A DNA stretch of 64,000 nucleotides from Planctomycetota bacterium (lineage in GTDB: Bacteria; Planctomycetota; Phycisphaerae; Sedimentisphaerales; Anaerobacaceae), in the NCBI GenBank assembly GCA_019456195.1, contig VRUK01000009.1, positions 1 to 64,000 on the forward strand. Reading direction: 5' to 3'. A program made the position numbers and the translations under genes. The notes under the pieces were generated by a model. It made no database searches. It saw only the letters and a list, made by a program, of their open reading frames with translations, and was not told the DNA's origin. Shown in pieces: positions 6,551 through 16,017 of this stretch (positions are counted from its first letter, which is position 1; every line of letters begins with the position of its first letter).

Positions 6551-8485
6551 ATGGATCCCAAAAAACGTAGTATTGATAAAGCGGCACAGGAAATGATAGC
6601 CCTTATGGCCGAAAAAGGCCAGCAGAACGCATGGGACAGGCTTGATGCTCAAGGAGCACAGTGCGGCTTTGGAAAACAGGGGATATGCTGCCGGATTTGT
6701 GCTATGGGGCCATGCCGAGTTACCAAGAAAGCTCCCTTAGGTGTTTGTGGCGCAGATGAAGACACTATTGTGGCACGAAATTTCCTAAGAGCAGTTGCCG
6801 CGGGAGTCAGTGCCCACAGCGATCATGGCCGAACCGTAGCCGAAGTGTTTATAGCAGGCGCCAAAGGCGAGGCCAAAGATTACAAAATGAAAGACACCAC
6901 GAAATTATTCAAACTGGCCGAGGAACTGGGAGTAAAAACCAAAGACCGTTCGGTAAACGAGATTGGCATAGATGTTGGCGAAATAGCTCTTGCCGAATTT
7001 GGCAAGCCTGTAGGAACCCAGTTAATGGCCCGGCGAGCACCAGCACCACGTCAGGAAATCTGGAAAAAGCTTGGCGTTACCCCTCGCGCTGTGGATCGGG
7101 AGGTAACGGAATCGCTGCACCGCAGCACTATGGGTGTAGACCAAAACTACAAGAATATCCTCACACATGCCAGCCGGGTGGCTCTGGCCGACGGCTGGGG
7201 CGGGGCAATGCTGGCTACCGAGCTACAGGATGTTCTCTTTGGAACACCTTACCCAGGTACGGGCGAAGTGAACATGGGAGTCCTGAAAAAAGATGAGGTA
7301 AATATTATTGTCCATGGACACGAGCCAATTCTCTCGGAAATGATAGCAGTGGCGTCCCAGGATGAGGAACTTCTGGCTAAAGCAAAGAAAGTTGGAGCCA
7401 ATGGAATAACCGTAGCAGGAACCTGCTGCACAGCCAACGAACTGCTGATGCGACACGGCATACCAATCGCAGGCAATTTTCTCAACCAGGAACTCGTTAT
7501 TGCGACAGGCGCAATAGAACTCATGGCGGTCGATGTCCAGTGTGTGATGCAGGGACTGGCACAGGTAGCGAAATGCTACCATACCAAGCTTGTAACTACT
7601 ACCGACAAGGCACAAATGCCGGATGTAGAACACGTCTCGATGGATGAACATAACGCCCTGGAGAGTGCTAAAGGGCTGGTAACGATGGCTATCGATAACT
7701 TTAAGAATCGCGGAGATGTTTACATCCCGAAGGAAAAGAACGCTGCCGTAGGCGGCTTTAGTTTTGAGTCGATAAACTATATGTTAGGCGGGCGTTTCCG
7801 TGCAAGCTTCAGGCCGTTAAACGACAATATTATTAACGGCCGTATCCGTGGCATTGCGGGCATAGTTGGTTGTACCAATCCTAAAATGCCGCAGGACTAT
7901 ACACATACAACTCTGGTCAGGGAACTAATCAAACGGGATGTTTTGGTGCTGACTACCGGCTGCGCCACTATTGCGTGCGGTAAACAGGGACTTACAAATC
8001 CCAAAATAGCGGTGGAATTGGCAGGACCGGGATTGAGAGAGGTTTGCGAAGCTATTGGTATCGCGCCAGTGCTGACTTGCGGAAGTTGTGTTGACAACAC
8101 CAGGTTGCTGGTCTCGTGTAGCGAACTTGTCCGTGAAGGCGGCCTGGGTGACGATATTTCCGAACTGCCGGCAGCAGGAGCGTGCCTTGAGTCGGTTAGT
8201 GAAAAAGCCCTGGCGATTGGACAATATTTCGTGGCAAGCGGTATGTTGGTCGTTTTCGCCAAAGAAACAATGCCGATATTGGGCAGCAAAAACGTTTGTG
8301 ATTATCTGTTCAAAGGAATTGAAAAAGACTTGGGCGGACACTGGGCCATAGAATCCGACCCCGTCAAAGCCGCCGAAATGATAATCCAACATATCGAAAG
8401 CAAACGCGATGCACTGGGTATCAACAAAGAGAAGGAACGCAAGCTCTATGATATGGCAGACCGCAGAGCTTTAACTATAGAATAG
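6551..8485 (+). CDS. cooS: Carbon monoxide dehydrogenase catalytic subunit (CODH of CODH/ACS)
   Basis: A 644-residue nickel-iron CODH, which interconverts CO2 and CO using ferredoxin-level electrons. The N-terminal CGFGKQGICCRICAMGPCRV (about residues 37-56) carries the D- and B-cluster cysteines. C-cluster ligands are expected in AGTCCTANELLMRHG, GIVGCTNPK, TTGCATIACGKQG and LTCGSCVDNTR, all present. Length is normal for the bacterial AcsA/CooS group. It is followed 66 bases later by acetyl-CoA synthase, so it is the CODH half of the bifunctional complex that makes or splits acetyl-CoA. AGAGG lies 7 bases before the ATG. acsA is the usual alternative name in this context. Confidence 0.97.
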   Translation: MDPKKRSIDKAAQEMIALMAEKGQQNAWDRLDAQGAQCGFGKQGICCRICAMGPCRVTKKAPLGVCGADEDTIVARNFLRAVAAGVSAHSDHGRTVAEVFIAGAKGEAKDYKMKDTTKLFKLAEELGVKTKDRSVNEIGIDVGEIALAEFGKPVGTQLMARRAPAPRQEIWKKLGVTPRAVDREVTESLHRSTMGVDQNYKNILTHASRVALADGWGGAMLATELQDVLFGTPYPGTGEVNMGVLKKDEVNIIVHGHEPILSEMIAVASQDEELLAKAKKVGANGITVAGTCCTANELLMRHGIPIAGNFLNQELVIATGAIELMAVDVQCVMQGLAQVAKCYHTKLVTTTDKAQMPDVEHVSMDEHNALESAKGLVTMAIDNFKNRGDVYIPKEKNAAVGGFSFESINYMLGGRFRASFRPLNDNIINGRIRGIAGIVGCTNPKMPQDYTHTTLVRELIKRDVLVLTTGCATIACGKQGLTNPKIAVELAGPGLREVCEAIGIAPVLTCGSCVDNTRLLVSCSELVREGGLGDDISELPAAGACLESVSEKALAIGQYFVASGMLVVFAKETMPILGSKNVCDYLFKGIEKDLGGHWAIESDPVKAAEMIIQHIESKRDALGINKEKERKLYDMADRRALTIE

Positions 8486-8551
8486 AACAGTAAGAAAAGC
8501 GAAATGTAATATAGCATATTCAAGATATTTAATGCAAAGGTAGGTTATTCG

Positions 8552-10738
8552 ATGTCAAAAATAATCGCATCAGCAGCCATACGTGGCGCCCACAAAATAG
8601 CCAAACAGGCCGAAGACATTTTAACGAAGGCCATCGGCGAAAAAGGCGAAGATTGCCAAGTTGAATTTCCAAACACCGGCTACTATATGCCCATCATTTA
8701 TTCCATGACAGGGATAGCGGTCGAAAAACTGTCCGATTTCAAAGAAGTAATGCAGGAGATAAAAGGTTTACTGCCACCGCCTGTTAATGATGATGTGTGG
8801 GTGCCCTATCTGGGCCCTGCTCTGGACGCCGGTATGGCAACACTTTTCGCAGAGGAGATGATCGAGGCCTGCAAGTACTTAATAGGGCCCAATCCGGTGG
8901 ACGATATCTGGCTCGGTGCGGCCGACGACATAATCCTTCGCGAACGAGGCATTCAATTTGTGGACGGAACGGCGCCGGGCTTTGCAGCTATAGTAGGCGC
9001 TGCACCGGACGTGGAAACTGCGGTTGAAATCGCCCGTAAACTACAGGAACGCTGCCTGTATGTCTTTATGTCGGCGCACCATAACGGTACCACTTTCGCC
9101 GAGCAGCTCATCGAAGGTGGCGTACAGTTGGGCTGGGAAACGCGATTGGTGCCTTTCGGACGGGAAATCACATCAGCCATATATGCTCTTGGTTTTGCAA
9201 GCCGGGCAGCCCTAAGCTTCGGAGGCGTTCAGGCGGGCGATTTCCGACGAAATTTGCTCTACAACAAAAACAGAATTTTCGCCTTTGTTATGGCCTTGGG
9301 CGAGGTTACCGACGAATGGTATGCCACCGCCGCCGGTGCAATTAACTATGGTTTTCCTGTCATCGCTGATTCCGACATTCCGGAAATTCTTCCTACCGGC
9401 GTATGTACGTATGAGCACGTCGTATCAAATATTCCTTATGACAAGATAGTAGAAAAAGCGGTCGAAGTCCGTGGCCTTAAGGTAAAAATCACCGAAATAC
9501 CAATTCCGGTCTCTGTCAGTCCCGCCTTCGAAGGTGAACGAATCCGCAAAGAAGAAATGCACTGTGAGTTCGGCGGCCAGAGAACACCTGCCTTCGAATG
9601 GCTTCAAATGCGCGATATCAGTGAGGTTGAAGACGCAAACGTTGAGGTGATAGGACCTGATTCGGATTCTCTTGAACCGGGCGGAAGGCTGCCGCTGGGT
9701 ATTATAGTCGAAGTAGCCGGAAGAAAAATGCAATCTGATTTCGAACCTGTGCTGGAGCGCCATATACACACATTTTTGAATGAGGCGCAGGGAATATGGC
9801 ACATGGGACAGCGGGATATTAACTGGGTGCGAATCAGCAAAGGCGCCGCAAAGGCGGGTTTCACACTCGAGCATATCGGTAAGCTCCTGCACGCCAAGTT
9901 CCACGACGAATATTCGAGCATTTTAGACAAAGTACAGATCAAGATATACACCGACGAAAAGCAGGTGGAAGAGCTTCGCCAGCAAGCCCAGGCCGTATAT
10001 GCCGAGCGTGATGCACGATTAGCAGGCATGCAGGACGAAGATATCGATACGTTCTATTCCTGCACACTCTGTCAGAGTTTCGCTCCAAACCATGTATGTG
10101 TGGTTTCACCGGAGCGGCCTGGTTTGTGCGGCGCTTACAGTTGGCTGGATTGCCGGGCAGCATTCGAAATAACTCCCTCGGGGCCCAATCAACCCATCTC
10201 AAAAGGCAGTTGTGTCGATCCGTCCATCGGTCAGTGGGACAAAGTGAACGAATTTGTAATCAAAACCAGTGGCGGCAATATTGAGCGAATGAGCCAGTAC
10301 AGTATGATTGCCGATCCGATGACCTCCTGCGGCTGTTTCGAATGTATCGCCGCTGTACTGCCGTCAACAGGAGGAATAATGATTGTCAACAGAGAGTATC
10401 CCGAGATGACACCCTGTGGAATGAAGTTTTCGACACTGGCCGGGACCGTCGGAGGCGGCCAGCAAACACCGGGCTTCATCGGTCATTCCAAGCATTATAT
10501 CTGCTCAAAAAAATTCATCCATGCTGAAGGCGGGATTACGCGGATTGTTTGGATGCCAAAAGTACTCAAAGAAGAAATTAAGGATGCTCTCTCCGAAAGA
10601 ATCAAGGAAATAGGTTTGGAACCGGAAGAATTCTTCGCCAAAATTGCCGACGAGACCTCAGCCACTACCGAAGAAGAGGTACTGGAATTTATCACTAAAA
10701 ACGAGCATCCAGTAGCCACTTTAGAGCCTATGTTCTAA
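8552..10738 (+). CDS. acsB: Acetyl-CoA synthase (CODH/ACS complex alpha/beta subunit)
   Basis: A 728-residue enzyme that joins CO, a methyl group from the corrinoid protein and CoA to form acetyl-CoA, or does the reverse. A-cluster cysteines are in place: YSCTLCQSFAPNHVC and GLCGAYSWLDC (about residues 503-530) for the Fe4S4 part, and SCGCFEC (about residues 593-599) for the CGC motif binding the two nickel ions. The spacing parallels the Moorella enzyme (C506, C509, C518, C528, C595, C597). The full-length N-terminal CODH-contact domain is present, the bacterial rather than the shorter archaeal form. It sits between cooS and acsC in the canonical order. Confidence 0.97.
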   Translation: MSKIIASAAIRGAHKIAKQAEDILTKAIGEKGEDCQVEFPNTGYYMPIIYSMTGIAVEKLSDFKEVMQEIKGLLPPPVNDDVWVPYLGPALDAGMATLFAEEMIEACKYLIGPNPVDDIWLGAADDIILRERGIQFVDGTAPGFAAIVGAAPDVETAVEIARKLQERCLYVFMSAHHNGTTFAEQLIEGGVQLGWETRLVPFGREITSAIYALGFASRAALSFGGVQAGDFRRNLLYNKNRIFAFVMALGEVTDEWYATAAGAINYGFPVIADSDIPEILPTGVCTYEHVVSNIPYDKIVEKAVEVRGLKVKITEIPIPVSVSPAFEGERIRKEEMHCEFGGQRTPAFEWLQMRDISEVEDANVEVIGPDSDSLEPGGRLPLGIIVEVAGRKMQSDFEPVLERHIHTFLNEAQGIWHMGQRDINWVRISKGAAKAGFTLEHIGKLLHAKFHDEYSSILDKVQIKIYTDEKQVEELRQQAQAVYAERDARLAGMQDEDIDTFYSCTLCQSFAPNHVCVVSPERPGLCGAYSWLDCRAAFEITPSGPNQPISKGSCVDPSIGQWDKVNEFVIKTSGGNIERMSQYSMIADPMTSCGCFECIAAVLPSTGGIMIVNREYPEMTPCGMKFSTLAGTVGGGQQTPGFIGHSKHYICSKKFIHAEGGITRIVWMPKVLKEEIKDALSERIKEIGLEPEEFFAKIADETSATTEEEVLEFITKNEHPVATLEPMF

Positions 10739-10753
10739 CAAATGCCAAATATA

Positions 10754-10779
10754 TCTCGTAAAGAAAACCCGAAACGAGA
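10754..10779 (+). other. Hairpin between acsB and acsC
   Basis: TCTCGT (10754-10759) pairs with ACGAGA (10774-10779) around a 14-base loop. No T-tract follows, so it looks like an intercistronic mRNA element rather than a terminator. Confidence 0.35.
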
Positions 10780-10823
10780 GATACTAAATAGCATATATAA
10801 AATACGAATGAAGGAAAAATACT

Positions 10824-12161
10824 ATGGCACTAACAGGATTGGACATATTCAAGCTCCTACCAAAAACCAACTGTAAAAAGTGCGGCATGCCAACTTGCCT
10901 GGCCTTTGCTATGGCGCTTGCTCAAAAACGCGCCAAACTCGAAGACTGCCCTGACGTTTCTGAAGAAGCCAAAGAAAAACTTGCCGCCGCATCGGCCCCG
11001 CCAATGCGAAAAATCGTGTTCGGTACTCAGGACAATCAGGTCCAGCTTGGGCAGGAAACCGTAATGTTTCGACACGAGGAAAAATTTTACAATCCGACCA
11101 CTCTGGCGGTAACCGTCTCGGACAAACTTACCGGTGAGGATTTAACCAAACGCATCGAATCCGTAAATGCTCTCCAGTTTGAGCGTATCGGCATCAAAAT
11201 CGGAGTCAAGGCCATAGCTCTGGTCAATAACAGCGGCTCTTCCGAATCTTTTGCACAGGCCGCCGCTGTAGTAAAAGACTCCAGCGACCTTGCTTTAATT
11301 CTGGTAACCGATTCACCCGATGCAATGGCCGCAGCGGCAGCTAAAACTAAAGAATCTGTGCCTTTACTTGCTTCGGCCACGCCGAATACCGCAGAAGAAA
11401 TGGCAAAAATAGCCAAGAAAAACGACTGTCCTATTGTTGCAAAAGCCGACTCATTTGACGCACTGGCCGGACTTACCGAAAAGATTAAGGCCGCAGGAGT
11501 AGAAGATATAGTATTAAACATCCAGAGCCCGAACCTGGAGAGTCAATTGGTTAATCTCTCAAAAATGCGAGCACTGGCCCTGAAAAAAGCGTTCCGGCCT
11601 CTGGGGTATCCATCAATATCCTATGCAACTGACAGCGATGCTGATACACAGGTAGCTTCCGCTATAAGTCTGATTTGTAAATACGCCGGTATAGTGGTAC
11701 TCGACACTGTCGAACCGTACGCGATTTTGCCCATGCTGACCGCGGTGATGAACGTCTACACCGACCCGCAGAAGCCAGTCCAGGTAGAGCCAAAAATCTA
11801 TCGCATCGGCGAACCTAATGAGAATTCACCGGTAATGTTTACTACGAACTTTTCACTGACATATTACACTGTAGAATCTGACGTCGAGTCCAGTAGAATA
11901 CCAAGCTATGTCCTCGTGGTTGACACCGAGGGTACAAGTGTCCTGACGGCTTATTCCGGGGACAAGCTCAATGAAAAAATAGTAGCTGATGCCATGACCA
12001 AATATGGCGTGGAAGACCTTGTCAAGCACCGTAAGCTAATCATCCCCGGCTATGTCGCTGTAATGAGCGGCAAACTCGAAGAGGCCACAAACTGGGAGGT
12101 TATTGTCGGCCCAAGAGAATGTTCGATGCTGCCTAAATTTCTCCAGGAAGTCTGGAATTAA
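10824..12161 (+). CDS. acsC: Corrinoid iron-sulfur protein large subunit
   Basis: A 445-residue gamma subunit of the corrinoid Fe-S protein, which carries the methyl group from methyl-THF to acetyl-CoA synthase. The N-terminal domain has the Fe4S4 motif NCKKCGMPTCLAFAMAL with a fourth cysteine in KLEDC (about residues 16-41). A TIM-barrel region follows, then the C-terminal cobamide-binding domain (about residues 320-445), with NFSLTYYTVESDVE and the IIPGYVAVMSGKLEE stretch. The partner subunit acsD lies at 15000. The gene is read from an ATG with GAAGGA 9 bases upstream. Confidence 0.95.
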   Translation: MALTGLDIFKLLPKTNCKKCGMPTCLAFAMALAQKRAKLEDCPDVSEEAKEKLAAASAPPMRKIVFGTQDNQVQLGQETVMFRHEEKFYNPTTLAVTVSDKLTGEDLTKRIESVNALQFERIGIKIGVKAIALVNNSGSSESFAQAAAVVKDSSDLALILVTDSPDAMAAAAAKTKESVPLLASATPNTAEEMAKIAKKNDCPIVAKADSFDALAGLTEKIKAAGVEDIVLNIQSPNLESQLVNLSKMRALALKKAFRPLGYPSISYATDSDADTQVASAISLICKYAGIVVLDTVEPYAILPMLTAVMNVYTDPQKPVQVEPKIYRIGEPNENSPVMFTTNFSLTYYTVESDVESSRIPSYVLVVDTEGTSVLTAYSGDKLNEKIVADAMTKYGVEDLVKHRKLIIPGYVAVMSGKLEEATNWEVIVGPRECSMLPKFLQEVWN

Positions 12162-12165
12162 ACTG

Positions 12166-12246
12166 GATGCTCGCTGCTTGATGTAAGATACTCAGAAAAA
12201 GAAAAATCGAGCATCGCTTGTCCGCCCTCGCTTCAGCGAAGACGGA
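12166..12246 (+). other. Two consecutive hairpins between acsC and the corrinoid activator gene
   Basis: GATGCTCG (12166-12173) pairs with CGAGCATC (12208-12215) over a 34-base loop. Next, TCCG (12221-12224) and CGGA (12243-12246) close a second hairpin with inner stem TCGC-TTCA-GCGA. Neither is followed by a T-tract. They may stabilise mRNA ends or mark a processing site between highly expressed subunits and the low-need activator. Confidence 0.45.
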
Positions 12247-12256
12247 AGTATAGATA

Positions 12257-14176
12257 ATGGAAGAGAGCAAGAAGAAACAATACACAATCCGTTTTGAACC
12301 AAGCGGCTTAAAGATAAAAGTGCCGTCCGGGGCCGTTCTGCTCGAAGCCGCCCACAAAGCCGGCATTTATTTAAGCAGCATCTGCGGCGGAGATGGATAT
12401 TGCGGTAAATGCAAAGTAATAATTGACGCCGGGCAATTTCAAAGCAAGCCAACTGCATTACTTACCCCTGATGAAGTGCGGGAAAATGTCGTCCTTTCCT
12501 GCCAAGCCAAAGTCCTTTCCGATATGACCATAACAGTCCCAAAGTCTCATACTTTGGAAACAAGTCAAATACTTATGGACTCGGACGCTCACAGATTCAG
12601 TGAGCTGCCGTCAAAAGTTCGGGAAGGAATATTTGAGCATGATCCTCTGGTTCGTAAAATCTACTTAGAGATGTCACCACCCACAGTGCACGAGCACACG
12701 GCAGACCACGAGCGATTGTACCTGGCTATACGTGAACAGATTGACGCTCCTATAATGCAGACCGGTTTCCGTCTCCTTCAAAAACTATCCAGATTGCTGC
12801 AAAGCAGCGACTATAAGGTTACCGTAACGGTAGGTCGCCGGGGAGAAACCACTGAGGTCATCCAGATTGAGCCGGGTAATCGCTGCGAAAAAAACTTTGC
12901 CGTTGCTGTTGACCTTGGTACGACCACCGTCGTGGCCCACCTTGTTGACCTGACAAAAGCCATCACAATAGATACCGAAGCAACATACAACAGCCAAATA
13001 AACTTCGGCGAAGATTATATTCGCCGAATCATTTACGCCGAAGAACACGACGCCTTTGATGAAATGCAAAATCGCATCGTTAACGACGTAAACAATCTAA
13101 TAGTAACACTGGCTACAAGACAGAAAGTCGATTTACAGGACCTGAATGCCATCGTTTGTGCCGGCAACACCGCGATGATACATTTTTTGCTGAATCTTGA
13201 TCCAACTCGAATCCGCAGAGAGCCTTATATCGCTTCAGCTGGCTTTGTGCCGCCGATTCGAGCCGCGGAAGTAGGTATCCAAATAAATAAACGGGGCCTG
13301 TTATACTGCCTGCCGGGTGTGGCCGCATATATTGGCAGCGATATAGTAGCGGGCGTTCTGGCAACGCGAATCTTTACCCAGAAAGGCATCTCGCTATTTA
13401 TCGACATAGGGACAAACGGTGAAGTGGTTCTTGGCAACAAAGAATGGCTCACCTGCGCCTCAAGCTCGGCAGGCCCTGCGTTTGAAGGGAGCGGAGTCAA
13501 GCACGGCATGAGGGCGGGAGCCGGTGCTATAGAAAAACTAACTATTCTCGACGATGGTTCCATAGAGCTTAAAACTATTGGAGAGAAACATCCGGTTGGC
13601 ATCTGCGGGTCAGGCCTTCTGGATACACTTGCCGAATTATTTACCAAAGGAATCATAGATAGAACAGGACGACTCAAAGATAACGGCCAGCCAAGGTTAA
13701 CCGAAGGTAATGAGGGCCGGCAATTCCAAATATCCGCAGCAGATAACGAGCACCATGAAATAGTCATCACACAGCCGGACATCGACAATCTGATCCGTTC
13801 CAAAGCCGGCGTTTTTGCCTCCATCAAAGTGCTTATGGAAGCAACACAGACAAAGGCCGAGGACTTAGATGCGGTTTATTTGGCCGGTGGATTCGGAAAC
13901 TTTCTGAACATTCAGCAGGCGGTTAATATTGGAATGCTGCCGGATGTACAGTTGGAGAAAATGCGGTTTGTGGGCAACACGTCCATCGCAGGCGCAAAAA
14001 CGGTTCTGTTAAGCCGCAAGGCTCTTGAAACAGCAGAAAAAATCGCCGAAGGTATGACATATTTTGATTTGATGAGTCATCCGAGCTATATGGATGAATT
14101 TACGAGAGCTAATTTCTTACCGCATACGGATTTATCATTGTTTCCATCTGTATCAGCAGTAAAGTGCGAAATGTAA
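12257..14176 (+). CDS. acsV: Corrinoid protein reductive activator (2Fe-2S + ASKHA ATPase)
   Basis: A 639-residue protein of the RACo/AcsV (DUF4445) family. Residues about 8-95 form a 2Fe-2S ferredoxin domain with ICGGDGYCGKCKV and the fourth cysteine in VVLSCQAK. The C-terminal part from about residue 210 is an actin-like ATPase: VAVDLGTTTVVAHLVDL (phosphate 1), LFIDIGTNGEVVLG (phosphate 2) and VYLAGGFGNFL (adenosine). It uses ATP and a low-potential electron donor to return inactive Co(II) corrinoid protein to Co(I). It sits between the two corrinoid-protein subunit genes acsC and acsD, as in several acetogens. Little Shine-Dalgarno is seen (ACGGAAG). Confidence 0.92.
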   Translation: MEESKKKQYTIRFEPSGLKIKVPSGAVLLEAAHKAGIYLSSICGGDGYCGKCKVIIDAGQFQSKPTALLTPDEVRENVVLSCQAKVLSDMTITVPKSHTLETSQILMDSDAHRFSELPSKVREGIFEHDPLVRKIYLEMSPPTVHEHTADHERLYLAIREQIDAPIMQTGFRLLQKLSRLLQSSDYKVTVTVGRRGETTEVIQIEPGNRCEKNFAVAVDLGTTTVVAHLVDLTKAITIDTEATYNSQINFGEDYIRRIIYAEEHDAFDEMQNRIVNDVNNLIVTLATRQKVDLQDLNAIVCAGNTAMIHFLLNLDPTRIRREPYIASAGFVPPIRAAEVGIQINKRGLLYCLPGVAAYIGSDIVAGVLATRIFTQKGISLFIDIGTNGEVVLGNKEWLTCASSSAGPAFEGSGVKHGMRAGAGAIEKLTILDDGSIELKTIGEKHPVGICGSGLLDTLAELFTKGIIDRTGRLKDNGQPRLTEGNEGRQFQISAADNEHHEIVITQPDIDNLIRSKAGVFASIKVLMEATQTKAEDLDAVYLAGGFGNFLNIQQAVNIGMLPDVQLEKMRFVGNTSIAGAKTVLLSRKALETAEKIAEGMTYFDLMSHPSYMDEFTRANFLPHTDLSLFPSVSAVKCEM

Positions 14177-14204
14177 AACTAAAACAATATACGAGAGAGA
14201 AAAT

Positions 14205-14936
14205 ATGGCAACAACAATTGCAGTAAGTGGAAAAGGCGGCTCAGGCAAGACAACCTTAGCCGCAATGACTACAAGGTTCCTGCTTGAGCAAACCGACAGA
14301 AAAAGTGTACTTGTAGTGGATGCCGACCCAAACGCCTGTGTGGGCCTGACCCTGGGAGTGAAGCCGGAGGTAACCATTGCTGACATCCGCGAAGAGACAC
14401 GGGCTAAATCACCGAGCAATACTGGTATGGACAAGTTACGTTCGGTTGAGTACGGAATACAGCAGGCAATCACTGAGGCCAATGGCTTTGATTTACTGAC
14501 GATGGGTCGGCCGGAAGGGCCGAGCTGTTACTGTGCCGTAAATAATATGCTTCGAAAGTTCCTGGACGAGCTAAGCTCGCAGTATGAGTATGTGATTATT
14601 GATAATGAGGCGGGAATGGAGCATCTTTCCCGCCGAACCACTAATAACGTTGACTTGCTGTGCATCGTAGCAGATCCAAATACCATCGGCACCCTCACTG
14701 CTCAGAGGATTTTTGATCTTTCCAAAAAATTGCCGATCGCTGTAAAGCAAACAGGTGTCATTTGGAACAGGACCGAAAATGATAAAGAAATAGACGGGAT
14801 AGACAACTTCGGACATATACCTTATGATAAGGCACTTTTTGATGCCTCGATGCAAGACAAAACGGTCTTTGACCTTGCAAATGACAGTCCCGCTTTTTCA
14901 ATGGTACGTAAAATACTCGAAGAGAAGATAAGTTAG
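14205..14936 (+). CDS. CooC/AcsF-type nickel-insertion ATPase (second copy)
   Basis: A 243-residue MinD-type ATPase with deviant Walker A VSGKGGSGKTT at residues 7-17 and VLVVDADPNACVGLTLG. RPEGPSCYCAVNNML (about residues 103-117) carries the CxC metal pair. It is 28 bases after the corrinoid activator and 63 before acsD, the position of acsF/cooC in acetogen acs operons, where AcsF matures the A-cluster of acetyl-CoA synthase. It differs clearly from the first copy at 5644, so the pair is not a recent duplication. GAGAGAG lies before the ATG. Confidence 0.9.
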   Translation: MATTIAVSGKGGSGKTTLAAMTTRFLLEQTDRKSVLVVDADPNACVGLTLGVKPEVTIADIREETRAKSPSNTGMDKLRSVEYGIQQAITEANGFDLLTMGRPEGPSCYCAVNNMLRKFLDELSSQYEYVIIDNEAGMEHLSRRTTNNVDLLCIVADPNTIGTLTAQRIFDLSKKLPIAVKQTGVIWNRTENDKEIDGIDNFGHIPYDKALFDASMQDKTVFDLANDSPAFSMVRKILEEKIS

Positions 14937-14999
14937 TTTTGAGTTCGCAGGCTACGAACCTTGAACTATAAACGATAAACTATTATTGGAGGTCTTAAA

Positions 15000-15962
15000 A
15001 TGCCAGTTCCTGAAATTGCAGAGAGTTTTACCGGCTCCGTAAACCGCCTCACGCTTGGCGCAACCAAAGAAAACGGCGGTACTCGAACCTCAACGGTAAC
15101 CATAGGTGGTGCGAGTAATGTCGTTTATGGCGGCTCTTCAGCCGATGCTGGTGAAAAACCGGTTATTGCTATGGACGTTCTGGACAGTAAGCCCGACGAT
15201 TGGCCTGATGTATTGCTTGAACCTTATAAAGATGTACTGGACAGCCCGGGTGACTGGGCTAAAAAGTGCGTAGAAGAGTTTGGAGCAGAGTTAATTTGTT
15301 TAAAATTCGAAGGCATTCATCCCGACAAAGGAGATAAGGATGCCGCCCACGCCATCAAGGTAACCGAGGAAGTCTTAAAAGCAGTTGGGGTCCCTCTTGT
15401 GCTCTGGAGCTGTGGAAATGACGAAAAAGACAACCAGGTTATGCCCAAAGTAAGCGGTGCGGTAAAAGGTGAAAAATGCCTCATTGGAACCGTTACAGAG
15501 GACAATTACAAATCCCTGACCGCGATTGCTTTAGCTGATGGCCATTATCTCATCACTCAAGCCCCACTGGATATCAATATCGCAAAGCAGGTCAATATCC
15601 TAACTTCTGATATGGGCTTCCCTCTTGAACGAATAGTAACGTTCCAGTCAACCGGAGCGCTGGGCTATGGAATAGAATATGCCTATTCGATTCAGGAACG
15701 CCAGCGTCTCGCCACCCTATCCGGCGACAAGATGATGGCTATGCCGGTAATCTGTGACGTCGGGTATGAATCATGGCGGGCCAAAGAAGCCAAGATCACC
15801 GATGCACCAGAATGGGGACCGGCTGAGGATCGAGGACCTATGTGGGAAGTGGCGACCGCCGTCTGCCTGCTGCAGGCCGGTGTTGATATAATTCGCATTC
15901 GCCATCCCAGAGCCGCCGCTACCGTCAAGAATTTCATCAATCAGGTCTGCCAAAATAAATAA
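15000..15962 (+). CDS. acsD: Corrinoid iron-sulfur protein small subunit
   Basis: A 320-residue delta subunit of the corrinoid Fe-S protein, a TIM barrel that forms a heterodimer with AcsC and helps hold the cobamide. Family-typical stretches include GGASNVVYGGSSADAGEKPV, IAMDVLDSKPDDWPDVLLE and CLKFEGIHPDKGDKDA. The start ATG has a strong GGAGG 8 bases upstream. acsE follows closely. Together with AcsC it shuttles methyl groups between methyl-THF and acetyl-CoA synthase. Confidence 0.95.
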   Translation: MPVPEIAESFTGSVNRLTLGATKENGGTRTSTVTIGGASNVVYGGSSADAGEKPVIAMDVLDSKPDDWPDVLLEPYKDVLDSPGDWAKKCVEEFGAELICLKFEGIHPDKGDKDAAHAIKVTEEVLKAVGVPLVLWSCGNDEKDNQVMPKVSGAVKGEKCLIGTVTEDNYKSLTAIALADGHYLITQAPLDINIAKQVNILTSDMGFPLERIVTFQSTGALGYGIEYAYSIQERQRLATLSGDKMMAMPVICDVGYESWRAKEAKITDAPEWGPAEDRGPMWEVATAVCLLQAGVDIIRIRHPRAAATVKNFINQVCQNK

Positions 15963-16017
15963 TCAAATGGGCAGCTTCGCAGCAAAAGCCCATATAGGGA
16001 GAAAGGAAAAAATTACA

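Noticed and set aside
15967..16017. Upstream ATG for acsE
   Set aside because: The GGAGAAAGG site lies between it and the ATG at 16018, and the added 17 residues match nothing in the family.
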